A stretch of 6,186 nt of DNA from JBBQZL01 sp038207745 (GTDB taxonomy: Bacteria; Actinomycetota; Thermoleophilia; Solirubrobacterales; 70-9). The notes under the pieces are model-generated. The model was given only the letters and a program-made list of their open reading frames with translations, was not told where the DNA came from and did no database searches. Numbering within the stretch: the stretch's first letter is position 1; each line of letters opens with the position of its first letter. Both the position numbers and the translations under genes were made by a program. The stretch is from positions 1 to 6,186 of the forward strand of contig JBBQZL010000160.1 of the NCBI GenBank assembly GCA_038207745.1. The letters run 5' to 3'. Positions 1-5,818 of this stretch are shown here, piece by piece.

Positions 1-2
1 GG

Positions 3-332
3 TCCGTCGCGCTCGGAAGCTTCCGGGGCGGTCCGACCTTCCCTGCGATGTTCATCGGCGCAGCCGCCGGAATCCTCGCCTCGAACCTTCCGGGTCTCGG
101 GCTGACGGCCGCCGTGGCCGTGGGGCTGGGCGCATCGGTTGTGGCGATGCTCAGGTTGCCCCTCTCTGCGATCGTGCTCGCGACCCTGCTCACATCCGGC
201 ACCGGCGCGGGTGCCACGCCGCTGATCATCGTCGGCGTCATCGTCGCCTACATCGTGATGCTCGCGCTCGACAAATGGCACCCGGCTGAGCCGATCGCGG
301 TACTGGCACCGCAGGCGCCGGCCGGCCACTGA
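3..332 (+). CDS. ClC-family chloride channel/antiporter, C-terminal fragment (5' end outside window)
   Basis: This is the last 109 residues of a voltage-gated chloride channel (ClC) family membrane protein, which moves chloride, often in exchange for protons, across the cytoplasmic membrane. The frame is open from the first bases, so the gene begins outside the window. The visible start of the fragment reads GSFRGGPTFPAMFIGAAAG, which fits the late ClC motif around helix N (a GxFxP-like segment contributing to the anion site). Hydrophobic segments follow at about residues 31-49, 53-67 and 75-91. The protein ends in a short polar tail with no CBS domains, as in many bacterial ClC proteins. The pore-gating glutamate region is not in view, so channel and antiporter cannot be told apart. 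The gene converges on the decayed VOC fragment, and no clear terminator hairpin follows the TGA. Confidence 0.8.
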   Translation, partial: SVALGSFRGGPTFPAMFIGAAAGILASNLPGLGLTAAVAVGLGASVVAMLRLPLSAIVLATLLTSGTGAGATPLIIVGVIVAYIVMLALDKWHPAEPIAVLAPQAPAGH

Positions 333-344
333 CGGGCAAGTCGG

Positions 345-524
345 TTCCGACCAGAAGTTCAGCAAGAGCGTGTTGCCATCCGGGTCCTTGAAGAACGCGA
401 CCCTGGCATCCGAGAATGTCACAATTCCCCGCTCGTCGGTGGCCAGGGGCGGGTCGTCGTATTGCTCAAGACGACCCCTCTCGAGGTCAGCTCCTTCGTT
501 TGCCGTCTCTGGATCTGTGGACAT
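345..524 (-). pseudogene. VOC/glyoxalase-family protein remnant (C-terminal half only)
   Basis: Read on the minus strand from an ATG at 524, this frame gives a segment typical of the second half of small VOC (glyoxalase/bleomycin-resistance/dioxygenase) proteins. It includes LEQYDDPPLATDERGIVTF at about residues 19-37, and AFFKDPDGNTLLLNFW, the usual last beta-alpha-beta-beta module with a metal-site strand. A normal single-module member is about 115-140 residues. Here the N-terminal half (the first beta-alpha-beta-beta module with its metal ligand) is missing: upstream in frame lie only a short unrelated stretch and two TGA codons. There is also no stop codon where one would be expected. The frame runs on antisense into the chloride channel gene and stays open to the window edge. 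Both natural ends are therefore lost, which is why it is called a pseudogene. The family assignment rests on motif recall, not on a search. Confidence 0.6.
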
Positions 525-545
525 GGCCGAGGAAAGTACTCACGC

Positions 546-764
546 TCATCGAAACGCCCGGCCTCTCAGCCGCAGTCGAAACACCTCGCCTGAGGCGGCA
601 TCGGCCAGATCGGTGCCGGGCGGCGGGGTCATCCGCAACCACGGCGCCATCTCCCGGCTCACCCCATCCAGCGAGGCGATCTGATCCCAGATGACGCGGG
701 GCTTCGCTCCCAGGTGCGAGCTGACCACGACCCTGGGCTGGAGCAGGGCGGCCAATCTGCTCAA
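546..764 (-). pseudogene. SRPBCC-family protein, truncated N-terminal remnant
   Basis: This 72-residue frame matches the start of SRPBCC (START/polyketide-cyclase-like) ligand-binding proteins. HLGAKPRVIWDQIASLDGV, followed by SREMAPWLRMTPP, is the familiar first strand and helix pair, with the conserved APWLRMT stretch at about residues 41-47. Family members are usually 140-160 residues, and this one ends at a TGA soon after GEVFRLRL, so the curved sheet that forms the ligand pocket is absent. Its likely start is a TTG at 764-762 that overlaps the TGA of the upstream oxidoreductase gene (TTGA), so it was the third gene of the DUF3556 operon. A second in-frame TGA follows three codons later, and then comes the VOC remnant in the same frame. 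A truncated but expressed small protein is possible but unlikely to fold. Confidence 0.6.
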
Positions 765-2170
765 ACGCCACGGAGCACGGCCCGCGCGGCATTGTGCCCG
801 TTCATGCCATGAACCCCCCCGCCCGGCGGCGTTGCGGCAGAGCAGATGTACACGCCGGGGATTCCCGTCTCATAGGGACCGAGGCTGGCACGGGGACGGA
901 CCACCATCTGCCTCGGCGTGTTGGCTCCGGTGGTGATGTCGCCGCCGATGTAGTTGGCGTTGTATTTCGGGAATTCCATGGTCTGCCGCACGAACTGACC
1001 AACGATCCGTTCACGGAAGCCCGGGGCGAATCGCTCGATCTGGCTGATCACCGCCTCGGTCGCATCGCCCGGATACCCAGAGGGCACATGCGCGTATGCC
1101 CAGATCGGATGTATGTCGCCGGCGGACCTGGTCGGATCGGCCAGATATTGCTGGGTCACCAGCAGGAACGGTCGTTCCGGCATCCTGCCGCGGTTGATGT
1201 CGTGCTCGGCGTCCACGAGCTCCTCGAACGAACCGATCACGTGGACGGTTCCGGCCCTGCGACAAGACTCGTTCGTCCAGGGAATGCCGCCCTCGATGGC
1301 GAAGTCGACCTTGTAGGCGCCGGGTCCATACCTGTAGCGGCTGTATGCGCGCCGGACCTTGGCCGGAAGCTGGTCGCCGGCGATATCGACAACCCCCGCC
1401 GGAGCAAGATCGAGCACCACGGCATCGACCGACGGCAGGTCGGAAAGAGTCGTCACACGGCGACCCGTCTCGATCTTGCCGCCGTGGGACCCGATCACCG
1501 AGGCAAGGGCATCGGTGATCGCGCGCGATCCGCCGCGCGCAACCGGCCATCCGTTCGAGTGGCCTGCAGCTATCAGCGCTGTGCCGACTGCCGAGCTCAT
1601 CAACCTGTTCAGCGGGCTGAACGAGTGGGCCGCAGCACCGCCGAGAAGCGCCTTGCCCTGGGGGGTCTTCATCGAACGCGCGAGCACGGTCGCCGGAAGC
1701 AGTGAAGGAAGGCCGAAGCCGACGAGCCGAACCGGATGCCGCGGCAGGTGCAGGACGGGGCGGAACAGATCCTCCTTGAGCTCGGGAAACCCTGCCGAGG
1801 AGCGTGCGAAGAGACGCTTCCACGCCCGGCCATCCGAGCCGAGGCCGGCTGCAGTCTCCTCGATCGAGCGCAGCATCACACCTGCGGATCCGTCATCCAG
1901 GGGATGAGCCAGGTCGACTTCGGGCCAGCACCATTCAAGGCCGTGGTCCTCCAGGCTAAGGGATTCAAACAGTGGCGAGGCGACCCCCATCGGGTGAACC
2001 GCCGAGCAGTGGTCATGCAGAACACCCGGAATTGTCAGCTCGGATGTACGGGTGCCACCACCGATTGCCGATTCGGCCTCATAGACGGTCACCTTGAATC
2101 CGGCGCGGGCGAGGAAGGCACCACAGGCCAGCCCATTCGGGCCCGACCCGACAATGATCGCCTCGCTCAT
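761..2170 (-). CDS. NAD(P)/FAD-dependent oxidoreductase, phytoene dehydrogenase (CrtI)/PYROXD2-like
   Basis: A 469-residue flavoprotein of the amine oxidase/phytoene desaturase superfamily (COG1233-like). The N-terminus carries the Rossmann FAD-binding signature IIVGSGPNGLACG (residues 5-17; G8, G10, G13), with an acidic residue at the end of strand two (E31) and the following GGGTRT loop. The C-terminus has the matching FAD-contact motif, YICSAATPPGGGVHGMNGHN at about residues 441-460, typical of the PYROXD2-like branch. The length is close to complete for the family. Members oxidise or desaturate hydrophobic substrates, often isoprenoids, but no carotenoid genes lie nearby, so calling it a carotenoid enzyme would be unsupported. 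The ATG overlaps the stop of the DUF3556 gene (ATGA) with no strong ribosome binding site of its own, implying translational coupling. Its stop overlaps the TTG start of the SRPBCC remnant. It is probably cytoplasmic or membrane-associated, working with the DUF3556 protein (inference). Confidence 0.85.
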   Translation of the reverse strand: MSEAIIVGSGPNGLACGAFLARAGFKVTVYEAESAIGGGTRTSELTIPGVLHDHCSAVHPMGVASPLFESLSLEDHGLEWCWPEVDLAHPLDDGSAGVMLRSIEETAAGLGSDGRAWKRLFARSSAGFPELKEDLFRPVLHLPRHPVRLVGFGLPSLLPATVLARSMKTPQGKALLGGAAAHSFSPLNRLMSSAVGTALIAAGHSNGWPVARGGSRAITDALASVIGSHGGKIETGRRVTTLSDLPSVDAVVLDLAPAGVVDIAGDQLPAKVRRAYSRYRYGPGAYKVDFAIEGGIPWTNESCRRAGTVHVIGSFEELVDAEHDINRGRMPERPFLLVTQQYLADPTRSAGDIHPIWAYAHVPSGYPGDATEAVISQIERFAPGFRERIVGQFVRQTMEFPKYNANYIGGDITTGANTPRQMVVRPRASLGPYETGIPGVYICSAATPPGGGVHGMNGHNAARAVLRGV

Positions 2171-3924
2171 CCAGGGGACCCGGTCGGCAAGGCCGCCGCC
2201 GATCCGGCGATCACCTCCACCGGGATCGTTCCGGTCTCATCCAGCCAGGGCTGGCGCTTGACCATCTCGGCGACGTCGATCCAGCCCTCCTCGACAAGTC
2301 CGGCGGCGGCATCAAAGATCCGGTAGTGCTGATTGCGGCTGTGGACGGGCTGGGACTCGATCGTCACCACCCGCACTTCGCCCTCCTTGAAATCACAGCG
2401 CTCCTGAACCGCATCGAGAAGTCGATCGTTGTGGAAGTGCCCATCCCCGAAGTTGTAGCCGAGTACGACTCCGGCAATCACCTCGCCCTCGCGCACGTGG
2501 TATGCCTCGACGTCGTCGACTGCGCGTGGGCCGAGTCCATTGAGGGCGCGACCGTGGGAGTGCATCGACCGGAATGCCATTCCCTTGGCGAGCAGGTACT
2601 CGGCAGTCTCGCGGTCATAGATCTTCGTCAGTTGCTCGACGGCCACGGGAGCGACCTTGACCACCTCCCGGTCGAGCTTCTCCTCGGCTCCGCTCTCCTT
2701 GTTGAAATACCACTGGCTCGTTGCCCAGTTGCCCGCGTAATAGCGCATCGACGGCAGGAAGGAGATCAGGTCGGGACGGAAGTTGCCGAGTACCGGGATG
2801 CCGATGCAGGTGACGGCAATGATCCCGATCAACAATGGGTCGTCGAGTGTCGACAACGGCACCGCACCGTGGTTTACGAACAGGAAGAGGATGCCGAAGA
2901 TCATGAAGATGTTCCACTCGAGCGGAACGGCCAGCGGGAAGGTCGAGAGGATGTGAAGGTGGAAGATGATCATCCCGGCTGCGGCAATCATGCCCACCGT
3001 GCCGCCGTTGGATGCGATCAGGATCAGCGGCAGGGTGAACTCGATTGCGGTTCCGAGGTGAGCGGACAGAACGCCCTCCCTCGAGGGCAGGATGTCATCG
3101 GGGTGGTTGCGATAGAGCCTGCGCTTGATCGCCCGGCTTCGGTTCCACGGCGTATTGCTGATCATCACCGTGACCACAAAGGGAAAGTGCCGATTCAGCT
3201 TCGACGCCGCCGCGCCCCACCAGATGCAGAAGAAGACGACCTGGGCCGCGACGATCATCTCGCCGAGCGGGAAGAGAAAGATGATCATCAGATTGCCGTA
3301 GATCTCGGCGCGGGCAGCCAGGAACGGCACCTTGTCCCGAAGTCCCAGGACGGCCATCAGCGCGAGCAGCACACCAACCGCGGCAGGATCGAGCCGACCG
3401 GCGCTGACGGCACTCACATCGGTGCCGTTGGATGCCAGAAGGAAGATCGCAACAACGACCAACCAGGCGTAGAGCCCGACATCGAACAGCGTCCGCACGG
3501 TCCCACGGGTCAACGGAACCCGATCCGGCCACGGAGGAAGCCGGGTCGTGCCGGGTCGCAACCAATACAGAAAGCCACCGACCATCGGCGAGAAGCGCAG
3601 GGTGAGCGGCAACGAGCCGGCGCCCAGCCCGAGAATCTCCCAGAGCATCGTCCAGACGACAGCCTTCTGGAAGACGATCGGCTCGTTCCACCAGCTTCCG
3701 ATCTGACCGAGACCACCGAGGCCATCGGTCGTCGCGGAGATCAGCAGGATCCCGCCGCCAAGGTAGATCGCGAGCTTGACCATGTAGAGCAGGTATACGG
3801 CGCTCGGAGCCCCGAATCCGTTGATCGCCCAATCCTGCGCCAGCGGCTTGATCCGGCCGAGGTACGGCCGGCGTTTCCACTCTTCGACTTCAAAGGGAGG
3901 CGGCGTAGGAGTCAGGAATCCCAT
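2167..3924 (-). CDS. DUF3556-family polytopic membrane protein
   Basis: A 585-residue membrane protein of unknown function, recognised as DUF3556 (known from mycobacteria and related actinobacteria). The N-terminus MGFLTPTPPPFEVEEWKRRP, then a PLAQDWAINGFG segment, is typical of the family. About nine hydrophobic segments can be seen, roughly at residues 41-64, 86-108, 145-164, 179-195, 211-240, 287-305, 307-330, 336-352 and 363-381. They are followed by a motif RYYAGNW at 394-400 and a soluble tail of about 180 residues containing histidine-rich patches HSHGR (455-459) and GDGHFHND (493-500). A basic loop at 261-273 (RSRAIKRRLYR) suggests a cytoplasmic loop. The start ATG is preceded by GAGG four bases upstream, and GGGAGG lies a little further up. 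It is the first gene of the operon and overlaps the oxidoreductase by four bases. The HxH and YYAGNW patterns faintly recall HTTM/gamma-carboxylase-like membrane enzymes, but that link is speculative and the function is unknown. Confidence 0.8.
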   Translation of the reverse strand: MGFLTPTPPPFEVEEWKRRPYLGRIKPLAQDWAINGFGAPSAVYLLYMVKLAIYLGGGILLISATTDGLGGLGQIGSWWNEPIVFQKAVVWTMLWEILGLGAGSLPLTLRFSPMVGGFLYWLRPGTTRLPPWPDRVPLTRGTVRTLFDVGLYAWLVVVAIFLLASNGTDVSAVSAGRLDPAAVGVLLALMAVLGLRDKVPFLAARAEIYGNLMIIFLFPLGEMIVAAQVVFFCIWWGAAASKLNRHFPFVVTVMISNTPWNRSRAIKRRLYRNHPDDILPSREGVLSAHLGTAIEFTLPLILIASNGGTVGMIAAAGMIIFHLHILSTFPLAVPLEWNIFMIFGILFLFVNHGAVPLSTLDDPLLIGIIAVTCIGIPVLGNFRPDLISFLPSMRYYAGNWATSQWYFNKESGAEEKLDREVVKVAPVAVEQLTKIYDRETAEYLLAKGMAFRSMHSHGRALNGLGPRAVDDVEAYHVREGEVIAGVVLGYNFGDGHFHNDRLLDAVQERCDFKEGEVRVVTIESQPVHSRNQHYRIFDAAAGLVEEGWIDVAEMVKRQPWLDETGTIPVEVIAGSAAALPTGSPG

Positions 3925-4030
3925 CTCGCCTCACAGCCTCCCATACCGGCCTGACCGTTGGGGAGCCCAGGACATCCGCGCCCGGAAGGGCAACTGCTTG
4001 AACTTGACCTTGAACGTGAGCCGGCCGTTC

Positions 4031-4059
4031 TTGGCCTTCGCCTAACCCCTACGGATAAC
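4031..4059 (+). promoter_or_regulatory. Possible sigma70-type promoter for the carbamate kinase operon
   Basis: TTGGCC at 4031-4036 and GATAAC at 4054-4059 are separated by exactly 17 bases. Each matches four of six positions of the TTGACA/TATAAT consensus. This would start transcription near 4066 and leave a leader of roughly 190 bases before a start at 4252. Pairs this good arise by chance in GC-rich DNA, so the call is weak. Confidence 0.25.
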
Positions 4060-4074
4060 ACGAAGGTGACCCTT

Positions 4075-4095
4075 CAGCCCCACTGGGGCCGGCTG
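4075..4095. other. Inverted repeat/hairpin in the intergenic region
   Basis: CAGCC at 4075-4079 pairs with GGCTG at 4091-4095. A further C-rich/G-rich pairing inside gives a near-continuous GC stem around the short central ACT. There is no T-run on either side, so a classical intrinsic terminator is not supported. It could be an mRNA leader structure of the plus operon or an operator-like palindrome. Confidence 0.25.
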
Positions 4096-4218
4096 GCCGC
4101 GTCGCGCACATTCATACGTAGTTACCCGCCTTCGGATACGTGATGGCCCCACGTTTCGTCCGTACCGGCTGCCGATGTGGCCGGGAGCATGCCCGTGGAG
4201 GATGAGCCGTGCACACAT

Positions 4219-4235
4219 CGGCGCCCGCGGCGCCG
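4219..4235 (+). promoter_or_regulatory. GC-only stem-loop directly upstream of the leader ribosome binding site
   Basis: A perfect 7-bp inverted repeat, CGGCGCC then loop CGC then GGCGCCG, ends three bases before the Shine-Dalgarno sequence at 4239. It could limit or protect access to the ribosome binding site, or act as a 5' stabiliser of the operon mRNA. The structure is seen directly in the sequence; the role is inferred. GC-rich DNA produces such stems often, which lowers confidence in function. Confidence 0.35.
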
Positions 4236-4238
4236 TTC

Positions 4239-4245
4239 AAGGAGG
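4239..4245 (+). promoter_or_regulatory. Perfect Shine-Dalgarno sequence (AAGGAGG)
   Basis: AAGGAGG lies six bases upstream of the ATG at 4252, which is ideal spacing. It is the strongest ribosome binding site in the window. It does not serve the carbamate kinase start directly: the ATG it points to is in a different frame and opens a 26-codon leader ORF ending at the kinase start. Confidence 0.6.
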
Positions 4246-4251
4246 ACCGTC

Positions 4252-4332
4252 ATGAAGCTCGAATCGGTAGCACCGACCCGGCCCGGCCCGCCGGACAAGT
4301 CGCCCGCCGCCCCAGGGTGGCCACGCCCCTGA
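4252..4332 (+). CDS. Putative proline-rich leader peptide translationally coupled to the carbamate kinase gene
   Basis: A 26-codon ORF begins MKLESVAPTRPGPPDK and ends GWPRP. It has 8 prolines in 26 residues, including GPPD and a final Pro before the stop. The start has an ideal Shine-Dalgarno sequence (4239-4245), and the TGA at 4330-4332 shares its last base with the kinase ATG (TGATG), an arrangement typical of translational coupling. No homology is recognised. PPD-type motifs and a proline just before a stop codon are known to slow ribosomes, particularly when EF-P is limiting, so an attenuating or sensing role is possible (inference). Alternatives: a chance ORF in a leader, or a natural or sequencing frameshift near 4325-4331 that hides an N-terminal extension of the kinase. 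Confidence 0.45.
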   Translation: MKLESVAPTRPGPPDKSPAAPGWPRP

Positions 4333-5306
4333 TGCGTATCGTCGCCGCCCTCGGTGGCAGTGCCCTGCTGCGTCGCGGCGAGTCGGCCGAGGCCGAGGTT
4401 CAGCGCCACAACATAGAGGTGGCTGCACGGTCGCTCGCTGACCTGATCTCCGAGCATCAGGTGGTCGTCACCCACGGCAACGGACCCCAGGTCGGCTTAC
4501 TCGCCCTGCAGGGTGAGAGCTATGGAGCAATATCCTCCTATCCGCTCGACGTTGACGGGGCGGAGTCCGAGGGCATGGTCGGCTACATGCTCGAACTGGC
4601 GCTTCGCAACGCCCTTCCGGGTAGCTCCGTCGTGACCATCCTGACCGAGGTGGTGGTCGACCCTGCTGATCCGGCATTTGCCAGGCCGACCAGGCCGATC
4701 GGTCCGACATACGACGCCGCAACAGCAGCAGCCGCATCGCGCAAGCACGGTTGGAATATCCGCCCGGGCGCCAACGCCTTCCGGCGCGTTGTGTCATCGC
4801 CCGAACCCACGCGGATCCTCGCCATAGACGCGATCCGGAACCTCCTGGATGGCGGGATGACGGTGATCTGTGCCGGTGGTGGCGGAATGCCCGTCGTTGA
4901 TACGGCCGGCAAGCTATACGGTGTCGAGGCGGTGATCGACAAAGATCTGACCGCTGCTCTGCTGGCCGAGCAGCTCGATGCCGAGATGCTCCTGTTGCTC
5001 ACGGATGTGACCGCTGTAGAAGCCGATTGGGGTACGAGCGCCGCCAAACCGCTTGGCACCGTCGACCCCGTCCGGCTTCGCGCCCTCAATTTCGCCGCCG
5101 GTTCAATGGGCCCCAAGGTTGACGCGGCCTGCCGTTTTGTCGAAGGCGGCGGCATTGAGGCGGCAATCGGCTCGCTCGTGGATGCGGCCGAGATCGTCGC
5201 CGGCACCGCCGGCACACACGTCCTGGCGAGGCCCGGCTCGACCTGGGCGGAATCCTGGGACCCGCCGCCAACCGAATCCTTCCACCCCCAATCGAAGCGG
5301 AGATGA
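4332..5306 (+). CDS. arcC: Carbamate kinase-family protein
   Basis: A 324-residue amino-acid-kinase-fold enzyme. The family reversibly transfers phosphate between carbamoyl phosphate/ADP and carbamate/ATP, in the cytoplasm. Motifs in order: ALGGSALLRRGE (6-17), THGNGPQVGLLALQ (47-60), PTRPIGP (119-125), RRVVSSPEP (151-159), CAGGGGMPV (180-188), GVEAVIDKDLTAALLAEQLDA (198-217, K204), LLLTDVTAVEADWG (221-234) and AAGSMGPKVDAACRFVE (255-271, K262). Start chosen at ATG 4332, because family members begin one or two residues before the first strand and are about 310-320 long. The frame also extends to a GTG at 4209 with a GGAGG seven bases upstream, which would add 41 unusual residues. Oddities: the usual GGNA is GGSA, the usual TKPIGP lysine is R121, and the DAGRGWR-type segment is replaced by PGANAFR. 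The last 25 residues are an extra polar tail. The universal stress protein gene follows after one base. No arcA, arcB or antiporter gene is in the window. Confidence 0.85.
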   Translation: MRIVAALGGSALLRRGESAEAEVQRHNIEVAARSLADLISEHQVVVTHGNGPQVGLLALQGESYGAISSYPLDVDGAESEGMVGYMLELALRNALPGSSVVTILTEVVVDPADPAFARPTRPIGPTYDAATAAAASRKHGWNIRPGANAFRRVVSSPEPTRILAIDAIRNLLDGGMTVICAGGGGMPVVDTAGKLYGVEAVIDKDLTAALLAEQLDAEMLLLLTDVTAVEADWGTSAAKPLGTVDPVRLRALNFAAGSMGPKVDAACRFVEGGGIEAAIGSLVDAAEIVAGTAGTHVLARPGSTWAESWDPPPTESFHPQSKRR

Positions 5307-5307
5307 G

Positions 5308-5763
5308 ATGACAGAGACCGAAACCGACAAACCGGTGCTTTTCGCATACGACGGGTCGGACTTCGCAAAGTACGCAATCCAGTTTGCCGGCCTCAACCTC
5401 GTGACCGGGCGTGCTGCCCTGGTCCTGACCGTATGGCAGCCCTTCGACTCGATCCCGTTCTTCGGTGCGCCCTTCGCAGTGCTTCCTCAGGAGTACTCGG
5501 AAACCGTCGCGAAACGGGCGGGTGAAATGGCTTCCGAGGGCGCATCGCTCGCACGGGAAGCGGGTTTTGCCGCCGAGCCCCTGGTCGAGGAGGGCCTGCC
5601 GATCTGGCGGAAGATCGTCGCCGTGATGGAGGAGAAGGACGCGGCGCTCACCGTGATCGGCTCTCACGGCCGCAGCCGCACCGACCATCTCATTCTCGGC
5701 AGCGTCACAAACATGGTGGCCCAGCGCAGCAGGCGGCCCGTGCTGATCGCGCATATGCCCTGA
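5308..5763 (+). CDS. Universal stress protein (UspA family), single domain, ATP-binding type
   Basis: A 151-residue single-domain universal stress protein. It has the N-terminal strand and loop VLFAYDGSDFAKYAI (10-24, D15) and the ATP-binding signature G118-x2-G121-x9-G131-S132 in GSHGRSRTDHLILGSVTNMV, followed by the dimer-forming last strand RPVLIAHM. The intact signature marks the ATP-binding class (as in MJ0577 and mycobacterial Usp proteins) rather than the UspA non-binding class. The start is the ATG at 5308, one base after the kinase stop, with GGAG five bases upstream at 5299-5302; earlier in-frame starts lie inside the kinase gene. Length is normal for the family. Co-transcription with the kinase suggests a role under energy or oxygen stress (inference). 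The downstream hairpins at 5801-5834 probably end this operon. Confidence 0.9.
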   Translation: MTETETDKPVLFAYDGSDFAKYAIQFAGLNLVTGRAALVLTVWQPFDSIPFFGAPFAVLPQEYSETVAKRAGEMASEGASLAREAGFAAEPLVEEGLPIWRKIVAVMEEKDAALTVIGSHGRSRTDHLILGSVTNMVAQRSRRPVLIAHMP

Positions 5764-5800
5764 TCTCCGTGCTATAGGAGGCGACGGGCGGCCCGCATTG

Positions 5801-5818
5801 ACCCCCCCTTGCGGGGGT
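5801..5818. terminator. Hairpin between convergent genes (likely bidirectional terminator)
   Basis: ACCCCC at 5801-5806 pairs perfectly with GGGGGT at 5813-5818 around the 6-base loop CCTTGC. It sits 37 bases after the universal stress protein stop and 28 bases beyond the stop of the convergent minus-strand gene. There is no T-tract, which is common for terminators in high-GC actinobacteria. Confidence 0.5.

Larger units (their letters stand above)
3925..4201. other. Divergent intergenic region between the DUF3556 and carbamate kinase operons
   Basis: About 280 bases separate the two divergent transcription units. They hold a possible plus-strand promoter (4031-4059), a hairpin (4075-4095) and a repeated ATACGT hexamer (4114-4119 and 4136-4141). 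On the minus strand, a 35-codon stop-to-stop frame (3931-4041) reads like a lysine-rich beta strand segment but has no start. I see no convincing promoter for the DUF3556 operon. Confidence 0.5.

Noticed and set aside
3..342. Continuation of the VOC frame antisense through the chloride channel gene to the window edge
   Set aside because: The frame is codon-aligned with the channel gene and stays open for compositional reasons. Nothing in it resembles a VOC or other domain beyond the segment ending near 345.
370..694. Two overlapping plus-strand frames of about 100 codons across the decayed region
   Set aside because: Their translations are Ser/Arg/Pro-rich with no recognisable motif, whereas the minus strand shows clear SRPBCC and VOC segments.
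794..1705. Plus-strand open frame of 303 codons opposite the oxidoreductase gene
   Set aside because: It is codon-aligned antisense to a gene with clear FAD-binding motifs at both ends, and its translation is rich in Arg, His and Gly with no family resemblance.
2326..3954. Long plus-strand open frame of 542 codons opposite the DUF3556 gene
   Set aside because: It is codon-aligned with the real gene on the other strand. Antisense stops would need TTA, CTA or TCA sense codons, which are rare in GC-rich genes. The translation is charged and repetitive with no recognisable domain.
4202..4255. Seventeen-codon ORF upstream of the leader peptide, overlapping it as ATGA
   Set aside because: The nearest GGAG is only one base from its ATG, too close to be a normal ribosome binding site. 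It is mentioned only as part of the leader finding.
4209..4331. Upstream GTG start extending the carbamate kinase by 41 residues
   Set aside because: It does have a GGAGG seven bases upstream, but the extension is Arg/Pro/Ala-rich and unlike any family N-terminus, and it would make the protein 365 residues instead of the usual ~310-320. It is kept as an alternative, not the main call.
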